Origin: Nitrospira sp.
GTDB lineage: Bacteria > Nitrospirota > Nitrospiria > Nitrospirales > Nitrospiraceae
Reading direction: 5' to 3'
Length of the DNA stretch: 64,000 nt
NCBI GenBank assembly: GCA_024760525.1
Contig: CP060499.1
Coordinates: 3,245,501 to 3,309,500 of the forward strand
The translations under genes were made by a program, and so were the position numbers. Under the pieces are notes generated by a model. The model made no database searches. It had not been told where the DNA came from and was given only the letters and a program-made list of their open reading frames with translations. Positions 1 to 6,373 of this stretch are shown piece after piece (positions within the stretch are counted from its first letter, which is position 1; each line of letters begins with the position of its first letter).

Positions 1-1055
1 TCATCGCTCAAGACAAACATTCCCGTGTCGCCTGCGAAACGATCCTGACCACGGGCATTGCGTTTGTGGCCGGTGAAATTTCCACCAAGGCCTATGTCGA
101 AATTCCGGATATTATCCGTGATGTCATTAAGGATGTCGGCTATTGTGATGCATCGTGGGGGTTCGACTTCCATACCTGCTCAGTTCTGACCGCTATTCAC
201 CAGCAATCCAGTGATATTGCGATGGGCGTAGATTCCGGCGGGGCCGGCGATCAGGGCCTGATGTTCGGGTATGCCACCAATGAAACGGATGAACTCATGC
301 CGATGCCGATCGTGCTGGCCCACAGACTGACCAAGCGTCTGGCTGAGGTTCGCAAAAAGAAAATTCTCGATTGGGTGCGACCGGACGGCAAATCCCAAGT
401 GACGGTCGAATACAAAAACGGCAAGCCCGTGCGGATCGATACGATCGTCGTTTCCACGCAGCATAGCCCGGATGTGACGAACAAGCAGATTGAACGTGAC
501 ATCATGGAAAAGATTATCAAGCCTGTGATGCCTAAAGGCCTTTATGACCCGACCGGCGTGAAGCATCACATCAACCCCACCGGCCGTTTCGTCGTCGGCG
601 GTCCGATGGGTGACACAGGGCTTACGGGCCGAAAGATCATCGTCGATACCTACGGTGGACATGGCAGTCACGGCGGCGGCGCTTTCTCCGGCAAGGATCC
701 CACAAAGGTGGACCGTTCCGCCTCGTACATGGCGCGCTACATCGCCAAGAATCTCGTTGCCGCCGGCTTGGCCGAAAAGTGCGAAGTCCAGTTAGCCTAC
801 GCAATCGGGGTTGCTGATCCTGTCTCCGTGCTCGTCGACACGAAGAACACCGAAAGAGTATCGGTCGATATTCTCGATAAACTTGTGCGCAAGCACTTCC
901 CCTTGACTCCTCGAGGGATTATCGATCATCTCAAGCTCCGACGGCCGATTTTCCGTAAGACGGCCGCTTACGGACACTTTGGGCGCAACGAACCGGAATT
1001 CACCTGGGAGAAGACCGACAAGGCCAAAGCACTCCGCAAAGACGCCGGCCTGTAA
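1..1055 (+). CDS. metK: S-adenosylmethionine synthetase, 5' end outside window
   Basis: The enzyme makes S-adenosylmethionine from methionine and ATP in the cytoplasm, the entry step of the methyl cycle. The reading frame is already open at base 3, reading IAQDKHSRVACETILTTGIA, so the GTG at 66 is internal and roughly the first 60 residues lie outside the window. Visible family motifs are GAGDQGLMFGYA and the glycine-rich GGHGSHGGGAFSGKD segment with KVDRSA after it, which bind methionine, ATP and metal ions. The stop is TAA at 1053-1055. A hairpin with a T run follows directly, then ahcY, so neighbouring genes make SAM and recycle its product. The visible part has the length and motif order of ordinary bacterial MetK. 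Confidence 0.97.
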   Translation, partial: IAQDKHSRVACETILTTGIAFVAGEISTKAYVEIPDIIRDVIKDVGYCDASWGFDFHTCSVLTAIHQQSSDIAMGVDSGGAGDQGLMFGYATNETDELMPMPIVLAHRLTKRLAEVRKKKILDWVRPDGKSQVTVEYKNGKPVRIDTIVVSTQHSPDVTNKQIERDIMEKIIKPVMPKGLYDPTGVKHHINPTGRFVVGGPMGDTGLTGRKIIVDTYGGHGSHGGGAFSGKDPTKVDRSASYMARYIAKNLVAAGLAEKCEVQLAYAIGVADPVSVLVDTKNTERVSVDILDKLVRKHFPLTPRGIIDHLKLRRPIFRKTAAYGHFGRNEPEFTWEKTDKAKALRKDAGL

Positions 1056-1080
1056 GCGTCGTGAGCCTCGCGACGTCAGC

Positions 1081-1114
1081 AAAGGGGGACGGGTTCTCCA
1101 CCCGCCCCCCTTTT
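1081..1114 (+). terminator. Rho-independent terminator or attenuator between metK and ahcY
   Basis: Arms at 1081-1093 (AAAGGGGGACGGG) and 1101-1114 (CCCGCCCCCCTTTT) pair with a single A-C mismatch around a seven-base loop, and the 3' arm ends in four T. It begins 25 bases after the metK stop. Because ahcY follows in the same direction only 59 bases later with its own strong ribosome site, it may act as a partial terminator setting the ratio of the two mRNAs. That role is inference. Confidence 0.75.
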
Positions 1115-1172
1115 CATGACGGCAATAGACGACCGACCAATCCTGATTGGCATTTTTAGAAGGAGGATTTTC

Positions 1173-2432
1173 GTGGACTACGATGTGAGAGATATCAAGC
1201 TGGCAGACCAAGGCAAATCGAAAATCGAATGGGCGGAAGCAACGATGCCCGTATTGCGGCTGATTCGCAAACGGTTCAAGCGGCAGCAACCATTAAAGGG
1301 AGTTCGCGTCACCGCGTGTTTGCACGTGACTACCGAAACGGCGAATCTGGCTATCACGTTGAAAGCCGGCGGGGCCGATGTCCGTCTCTGTGCCTCAAAT
1401 CCCCTCAGTACTCAGGACGACGTCGCCGCTGCCTTGGTTCAACATGAAGGCATTCCAACCTTTGCCATCAAGGGCGAAGACAACGCCACGTACTACCGCC
1501 ATATCGAATCCGCGATTGCGCACCGGCCCCATCTGACCATGGATGACGGCGCCGATGTCGTGTCGCACCTGCACTCCAAACGCAAAGAACTGTTAAAGAA
1601 TGTCATCGGCGGTACGGAAGAAACCACCACAGGTGTCATTCGTTTGCGCAGTATGGCCGAAAAGAAAGTTCTCAAGTTCCCGGTCATTTCCGTCAACGAT
1701 GCCGACACCAAACATATGTTCGACAACCGCTATGGAACCGGTCAATCCACCATGGACGGCATTGTGCGCGCGACCAACCGATTGGTCTGCGGCTCAGTCG
1801 TTGTGGTAGTGGGCTATGGATGGTGCGGACGCGGTATCGCAATGCGGGCCAAAGGTATGGGCGCGGACGTGGTCGTGACCGAGGTGGATCCCTTGAAAGG
1901 CCTCGAAGCCGTCATGGACGGATTCCGCGTCATGCCGATGGAACAAGCGGCTCCGGTTGGAGATTTCTTCGTCACGGTCACCGGTAACATCCACGTGATC
2001 CGAGGAGAACATTTCGCTGTGATGAAAGACGGCGCCATCGTCTGCAACAGCGGGCACTTCAATGTGGAGCTGGATATCCCGACTCTTGAAAAGTTGGCCG
2101 GCAAGCGCAAAGCTGTTCGGACGGGAGTTGAGCAATTCACGCTTAAGAAAAACGGCCACCGTGTCAGCTTGCTCGGTGAAGGCCGGCTGGTGAACCTTGC
2201 CACCGCAGAAGGACATCCCTCCAGCGTCATGGACATGAGCTTTGCGAACCAGGCGCTTGGCGCCGAATACATCGTAAAGAATTACAAACAGCTCGAAAAG
2301 AAAGTGTATCCCGTCCCGGAGGCTATCGATAAAGAGATTGCCCGGCTCAAACTGGCCGGCATGGGTGTGGCAATCGATACGTTGACGGCGGAGCAGAAAA
2401 AGTATCTGGCATCCTGGGAAATGGGCACGTAG
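1173..2432 (+). CDS. ahcY: Adenosylhomocysteinase
   Basis: The enzyme hydrolyses S-adenosylhomocysteine to homocysteine and adenosine with a bound NAD, removing the inhibitory product of SAM-dependent methylation. I chose the GTG at 1173 because AGGAGG lies six bases upstream at 1161-1166; the frame is open back to an ATG at 1116, but those extra residues do not look like the family. The result is 419 residues. The NAD-binding loop GYGWCGRG is at about residues 214-221, with the substrate-domain signatures HVTTETANL and NDADTKHMFDNRYGTGQS ahead of it. The C-terminus ends ASWEMGT and lacks the Lys-Tyr tail of longer bacterial and animal enzymes, so it belongs to the short form. It sits directly after metK. 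Confidence 0.97.
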   Translation: MDYDVRDIKLADQGKSKIEWAEATMPVLRLIRKRFKRQQPLKGVRVTACLHVTTETANLAITLKAGGADVRLCASNPLSTQDDVAAALVQHEGIPTFAIKGEDNATYYRHIESAIAHRPHLTMDDGADVVSHLHSKRKELLKNVIGGTEETTTGVIRLRSMAEKKVLKFPVISVNDADTKHMFDNRYGTGQSTMDGIVRATNRLVCGSVVVVVGYGWCGRGIAMRAKGMGADVVVTEVDPLKGLEAVMDGFRVMPMEQAAPVGDFFVTVTGNIHVIRGEHFAVMKDGAIVCNSGHFNVELDIPTLEKLAGKRKAVRTGVEQFTLKKNGHRVSLLGEGRLVNLATAEGHPSSVMDMSFANQALGAEYIVKNYKQLEKKVYPVPEAIDKEIARLKLAGMGVAIDTLTAEQKKYLASWEMGT

Positions 2433-2558
2433 CAGGATGCTGGAAATGTCCCCCAGCGTCGTTCTCAGTCGCTCGTCTCCCTGCAACGTACCGCACAAGG
2501 GTACGCTTCGGTCACCGAGCTCCCTGCGGCCTAGCCGGGAACCATTTTGAGCATCCTG
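2433..2558. repeat. Long imperfect palindrome immediately after the ahcY stop
   Basis: The element begins at the base after the ahcY stop. CAGGATGCT at 2433-2441 is matched by its reverse complement AGCATCCTG at 2550-2558, and pairing continues inward with interruptions (AAATG against CATTT, CCC against GGG, GTACC against GGTAC near the centre). The whole 126 bases could fold into one long hairpin. A partial relative of the left arm, sharing CCAGCGTCGTT, lies at 45683-45737, again at a stop codon. I recall such palindromes as a dispersed family in Nitrospira; this is memory and unchecked. Confidence 0.7.
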
Positions 2559-2660
2559 ATTCGGGCGATGCTCGCTGAGGTCAAGAGCGCGTCTCGGGTG
2601 GGCGGCTGAGGATAGTCCGCGCAATTGAGAGCACCCGCATCGCACCTACTGAGAGAAGAG

Positions 2661-2696
2661 AAAAAAGGCCGCCTGAAAAGGCGGCCTTTTTGTTTT
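2661..2696 (+). terminator. Strong Rho-independent terminator downstream of ahcY
   Basis: A perfect hairpin with arms AAAAAGGCCGCCT and AGGCGGCCTTTTT closes on a GAAA tetraloop and is followed by TGTTTT. It is preceded by an A run and followed by a T run, so it can work on both strands, ending ahcY transcription and possibly transcription from the minus-strand gene at 2825-3637. Bases 2697-2824 show no gene. Confidence 0.93.
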
Positions 2697-2824
2697 GCTG
2701 CTTGGGGATTTGCAGGTTGATCGTTTTTCAGGCAGGAATGGTTACCTCGATCCTTTCTTCAATCTGAGAAAAGAGCTTCTTCATTCTCCCAGTCAAATTG
2801 CATTGCCGCAATCAGTGGGACAAA

Positions 2825-3637
2825 TCAGTGCGCAGGTGGTATCACCGCGATGATCCGAAGCGGGCCACCCGTGCCGCCGGCAATCTTCATCGGAAGTGCG
2901 ATCACGTCGAACCCGCGATGCGGCAGATCATGCGGCGTGGCGAGATTTTCGAATACCGGCACATTCTGAGATAGCAGCGCGACATGTGTTTCGAATTTGG
3001 TCGATCGGCCAAAATCGATCGAGGCAGTATCGATGCCCACGGCTTTCACTCCTCGTTCACGTACCAACCAAGCCGCCGCTTCAGGATGCAACCCAGGGAA
3101 ATGCAGCGCGCGTACTCCCTCCTGTCCTCTCTCCTCTGTTCCCAGATAGGCTTTCCGATCCGGCCAGGATCGCGCATAGCCCGTGTCCAACAGAGCGATG
3201 GCGCCGTTTGGTATTCGCCCATGCTCGGCTTCCCACCGCTCGAAATCGGCGATCGCCACGCGGTAATCCCGATCACGCGCGCATTGCTCCGTGACATCGA
3301 TTCGGATGCCTGTCCCGACTAATCGCTCCACTGGAATCTGATCCAGCGTCTGCTTCCCTCTGGAAAAATGGATCGGGGCGTCGATGTGCGTGCCGCCATG
3401 CTCAGCCATCTCCAGACGGTTGGAGGCATAGTAGTACCCGCCAGGCGCATCCTCTGCATGCTGGACGACGAGCTTGAAGTCCTGCTCCGTTGGCCAGACG
3501 ATGGTATCCGACCCGAATGAGTGGGTGAGATCAACAATCCGTGAGTGCTCCCAGACAGAATGATCGCGATGAGGAATGGCAGAGGAGCACCCCACGACCA
3601 CGATCAGTGCCACAATCATGGGAGGCAGCATCTTCAT
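2825..3637 (-). CDS. Cyclase-family (kynurenine-formamidase-like) metal hydrolase, probable lipoprotein
   Basis: The protein belongs to the cyclase/KynB family of metal-dependent amide or ester hydrolases; the substrate cannot be read from sequence. The signature HGGTHIDAPIHF, with its His and Asp metal ligands, is clear, and an Asp-rich segment GIDTASIDFG follows later as in the family. I start at the ATG at 3637, which gives a short basic N-terminus, a hydrophobic stretch and a Cys (VVVGC) suited to lipoprotein processing; a TTG at 3673 would add twelve residues. Catalysis would then be on the periplasmic side, unusual for this normally cytoplasmic family. It stands alone between two gaps. 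Neighbours give no pathway. Confidence 0.85.
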   Translation of the reverse strand: MKMLPPMIVALIVVVGCSSAIPHRDHSVWEHSRIVDLTHSFGSDTIVWPTEQDFKLVVQHAEDAPGGYYYASNRLEMAEHGGTHIDAPIHFSRGKQTLDQIPVERLVGTGIRIDVTEQCARDRDYRVAIADFERWEAEHGRIPNGAIALLDTGYARSWPDRKAYLGTEERGQEGVRALHFPGLHPEAAAWLVRERGVKAVGIDTASIDFGRSTKFETHVALLSQNVPVFENLATPHDLPHRGFDVIALPMKIAGGTGGPLRIIAVIPPAH

Positions 3638-3972
3638 ATGCGACAACCATGTTCTACAGTTTGAAAGCCGCAACGCAGTAGCATCGCTAGTCTTTGCTTA
3701 GTCTCGGATCGAACAGATGCGCGGTGAGGTTCGCGCCATAGATGAGTTACGTGCAGCTCCACCTCCTCCTGGCTCCCAGAAGACAAGGAGTCTCGGCCAT
3801 TCCCGGAGAGAACATGACAGGCAGATGTATGGGGTGCACCCTCACCTTGTCATCCAGGCAGGGCGTCCCTACTGGTCTCACTGCGCCTGTCGAGCGAGCA
3901 CCGCCCATAATGTGAGTTGTGATTGCCCCCGTGTGCGGGCTCGGGGAGCCAGCGACTAGCAGGGATGACCTG
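3638..3972. other. Intergenic region with repeat-like segment, no convincing gene
   Basis: About 335 bases without a supported gene. An 80-codon plus-strand frame at 3717-3959 has low-complexity composition and no ribosome site, so I do not call it. Bases 3877-3932 resemble 63463-63530: both carry CACCGCCCATAAT (3899-3911 and 63496-63508) followed a few bases later by TGATTG, and the flanks agree partly. A small hairpin AGCAGG-loop-CCTGCT at 3958-3974 overlaps the grxD stop but has no T run. Confidence 0.5.
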
Positions 3973-4296
3973 CTACTTCCCGAACGCCTTTTTCAGGAGC
4001 GGTTCGATCTCACCCTTGGCGGCCATGGGATCGAGGATATCGGTGTCGCCATAAAAAGTGCCGTCGATAAATACTTTGGGAAGCGTCGGCCAATTCGTCA
4101 GCTTCGTCAGGGCCTCCCGTTTGGCAGGCTGTGACAAAACGTCGATAAGCTCGTAGGGATACCCATATTTATCAAAAAACTGCATGGTCTCCCTCGTGAA
4201 TCCGCACATCGGCATGGTTTTGGTTCCCTTACCGTAGATCAAAATCTTATGCGCCTTTACTTCCTTTTGGATTTCGTCCTCGATCGGATCGGCCAT
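3973..4296 (-). CDS. grxD: Grx4-type monothiol glutaredoxin
   Basis: Grx4-type glutaredoxins bind a [2Fe-2S] cluster with glutathione and pass clusters on or sense iron status, often with BolA proteins. The 107 residues match the single-domain family length. The active-site loop is CGFT at 31-34, preceded by MPM, where the family normally has CGFS; Lys23 and the segments WPTLPK (69-74) and GDTDIL (84-89) are the expected glutathione contacts. The conserved cluster-ligand Cys is kept, so function is probably intact. The start ATG has a good site (AGGAGGAGAC) and sits nine bases after the stop of a BolA-family gene, forming a two-gene operon with the expected partner. Confidence 0.93.
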   Translation of the reverse strand: MADPIEDEIQKEVKAHKILIYGKGTKTMPMCGFTRETMQFFDKYGYPYELIDVLSQPAKREALTKLTNWPTLPKVFIDGTFYGDTDILDPMAAKGEIEPLLKKAFGK

Positions 4297-4305
4297 TGTC
4301 TCCTC

Positions 4306-4545
4306 CTATGCCTCATCTCTGGTTCGTGCCGTTAACTCCAATGCATGGATCCGTCCATCCTTCATCGGAGCGTCTAAGGCTTGATAGATCATGCGGTGCC
4401 GGTCCAAGAGATTCTTTCCTTGAAACCCATCCGAAACGATAACGACCTTCAGATGATTCATCGTTCCCGTCCGGTCGGTCACTGTCACCACGGCATCCGG
4501 CAGGCACTTGCGAACATAATCGGTCACTGCATCGGGTGTGATCAC
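4306..4545 (-). CDS. BolA-family protein
   Basis: BolA proteins share or stabilise a [2Fe-2S] cluster with monothiol glutaredoxins and affect iron and envelope homeostasis. The sequence has the family core: MNHLKVVIVSDGF, the cluster-related RHR at DRHRMIYQAL and the ending GRIHALELTART. The frame is open upstream to an ATG at 4611, but a GTG at 4545 has GGAG nine bases before it and gives 79 residues, the usual BolA length, so I prefer it. The gene precedes grxD by nine bases on the same strand. Whether it is the BolA or the YrbA/IbaG type cannot be settled by eye. Confidence 0.9.
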   Translation of the reverse strand: MITPDAVTDYVRKCLPDAVVTVTDRTGTMNHLKVVIVSDGFQGKNLLDRHRMIYQALDAPMKDGRIHALELTARTRDEA

Positions 4546-4796
4546 GGGCCTTAACTCCGCTAGTTTTTTCAATACCCTAGCTGAAATCGGTGTGGAAACG
4601 CAATGCGGCATCCACGTTGGTGGCTTTCAACATACTGGTGGTGCATTTGAACCAGTTGGCCAAGAAGGCACGAAACCCCGATGAGCAAGTCATTGAGATT
4701 CTATAGGTTTAATCCTATCAAGCTCGGCATCAACTTTGCGCCTACCCTTTCAGCAACTGAAAATATTTCATTTCGTCCGTCACAAAGGAGGGTGTT

Positions 4797-5231
4797 ATGA
4801 GCGAATTCAAATCCGGGTTTTTTGTAGGAGGGGAAAGCTGTAATGGTCGAGTGCTGATCGTCGATGACGAACCCGACATCCGTAAGGTCGTCCGAATGAC
4901 GCTGCACAAGGCGGGGTACGATATCCTGGAAGCAGAAAATGGAGAAAAGGCCATCGAAGTCATCAACTCCGGTGAGAATCGCCTCCTTCTTGACGTCATC
5001 ATCTGCGACATCCGGATGCCGAAGGTAAACGGCATCGAAGCAATCGCCTACTTCCGCCAGAACTATCCGCGCGTCCCCTTGATCGTCCTGACCGGATTCC
5101 CGGACACCGACATGGCCACGTCTTTACTCCGGCAGGGTGTTGTGGATTATCTCGTGAAGCCGGTGGAAGGCGAAAAATTGAAAGCCTCTGTCGCTCGTGC
5201 CATGGAACAGCGTGAATTGGCTCATCTATGA
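4797..5231 (+). CDS. Single-domain response regulator (receiver only)
   Basis: A stand-alone receiver of 144 residues that takes phosphate from a histidine kinase and presumably signals by protein contact, since no output domain follows. The acidic pair in IVDDEPD, the phospho-acceptor Asp71 in CDIRMPKVNG, the switch Thr99 and Lys121-Pro are all present. A short N-terminal extension of about 17 residues precedes the fold. The ribosome site AAAGGAGG at 4785-4792 is strong. Its stop overlaps the start of the next kinase gene (ATGA at 5228-5231), so it is translated together with that kinase, its most likely partner. It opens a four-gene sensory operon ending at 9407. Confidence 0.95.
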   Translation: MSEFKSGFFVGGESCNGRVLIVDDEPDIRKVVRMTLHKAGYDILEAENGEKAIEVINSGENRLLLDVIICDIRMPKVNGIEAIAYFRQNYPRVPLIVLTGFPDTDMATSLLRQGVVDYLVKPVEGEKLKASVARAMEQRELAHL

Positions 5232-6373
5232 GGGACTGGCAAACATCACAGGGAAAGGGCGTTGCGGCCCCCTCTCCGATTGCTGCTCATCCGGAAATCG
5301 AGGGTGAACAGAGTGAGCCGGCGCCCACCCTACTTCCGACAAGGGTGGCCATCATCGGTGCGGGCCGGGGTGGGACCGCGCTGCTCGATGTGCTGCATCA
5401 GATCGGTACGATCGAGATCCTCGGAATTGCCGATAAGGTCTCCTCAGCTCCCGGACTCAAACGGGCTCAAGAGCTCAACGTGCCGGTCTACGAGCGGGTT
5501 GCCGACCTGATTAACAACCAAGAGGTCAACCTTGTGATGGACGTCACCGGCGATCCCGCGATGAAATCGATACTTCAGGACCAGCTGCCGGCGAGCGTCG
5601 ATATCTTGAGCGGACAAGCTTCACGACTTCTGTGGAAACTCGTGCAGCATGAAGCAATATTACAGACTGAGCTGCTCCACGCGGAGAAACTGGCCGGAAT
5701 CGGCTCGTTCGCCGCCGGGATCGCTCATGACATGAACAATCCGCTCCAGCTCATTCTCGGCATGGCGGAAAATCTGGCTGAAGAAGTCGACTTGGATACC
5801 GTACATGCCCAAGCGCTGGACATCATTGAAGCAGTCAAACGCACAACAGCCATCTGCCGAGATCTCACCTCCTACTCTCGCCGAGCATCGTTGCGGCAAG
5901 ACTGCCTGATCAGCGTCAACGGCAAGCTGGATGAAGCCTTGAAGATTGCCCGATACGCCGTGGCCCTTCAAGACATTGAAATTCGAAAACTCTACCAGCC
6001 GGATGTCGTCGTAAAGGGAAACCCTGACGAACTCCTCCATGTGTTCGTCAATCTCATCACGAACGCGGTCCAGGCGATGGAACACCACGGAACCTTGACG
6101 TTGGCAACCGCCATGGTGGCCGGCGCGACGCAGGTTCGTGTCTCGGACACCGGCTACGGCATCTCCCCTGAGTTACAGAGTCGGATTTTCGAGCCCTTTT
6201 TCACGACGAAACCCCCGGGGAAAGGAACGGGATTGGGGCTCTACAACATCAAAAACGTGATCTATCACATGAAGGGGACCATCGAGGTCCAGAGCCAAGT
6301 TGGTCACGGGGCAACGTTTACGCTCACATTTCCCGGAGAATCCGGAGCCGATGCGAGGAGTACGCCGTCATGA
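5228..6373 (+). CDS. Soluble histidine kinase with N-terminal Rossmann-fold domain
   Basis: The 381 residues combine a nucleotide-binding-like domain and a complete kinase core. Residues 38-140 read as a Rossmann fold: beta strand VAIIGAGRGG with GxGxxG at 44-49, a second strand ending in GIAD (Asp69, a position that often selects NAD over NADP), and VMDVTGDP further on, resembling the N-terminal domains of homoserine- or aspartate-dehydrogenase-like proteins. The kinase follows: phospho-acceptor His167 in GIAHDMNNPL, NLITNAVQ (N box), DTGYGIS and GTGLGLYNI. There is no membrane segment or PAS domain, so the input may be NAD(H) or a related dinucleotide; this is inference. It overlaps both neighbours by ATGA junctions. 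Confidence 0.9.
   Translation: MRDWQTSQGKGVAAPSPIAAHPEIEGEQSEPAPTLLPTRVAIIGAGRGGTALLDVLHQIGTIEILGIADKVSSAPGLKRAQELNVPVYERVADLINNQEVNLVMDVTGDPAMKSILQDQLPASVDILSGQASRLLWKLVQHEAILQTELLHAEKLAGIGSFAAGIAHDMNNPLQLILGMAENLAEEVDLDTVHAQALDIIEAVKRTTAICRDLTSYSRRASLRQDCLISVNGKLDEALKIARYAVALQDIEIRKLYQPDVVVKGNPDELLHVFVNLITNAVQAMEHHGTLTLATAMVAGATQVRVSDTGYGISPELQSRIFEPFFTTKPPGKGTGLGLYNIKNVIYHMKGTIEVQSQVGHGATFTLTFPGESGADARSTPS

Noticed and set aside
180..671. 163-codon minus-strand frame opposite metK
   Set aside because: Antisense shadow with no motif; metK is unambiguous on the plus strand.
1116..1172. N-terminal extension of ahcY to ATG 1116
   Set aside because: The strong AGGAGG at 1161 lies inside it and the extra residues do not match the family.
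1794..2645. 283-codon minus-strand frame opposite ahcY
   Set aside because: It is a shadow of the high-GC coding strand of a clear ahcY gene and has no domain.
3717..3959. 80-codon plus-strand frame in an intergenic region
   Set aside because: Pro/Arg-rich, no ribosome site, and it covers a segment that looks like a non-coding repeat.
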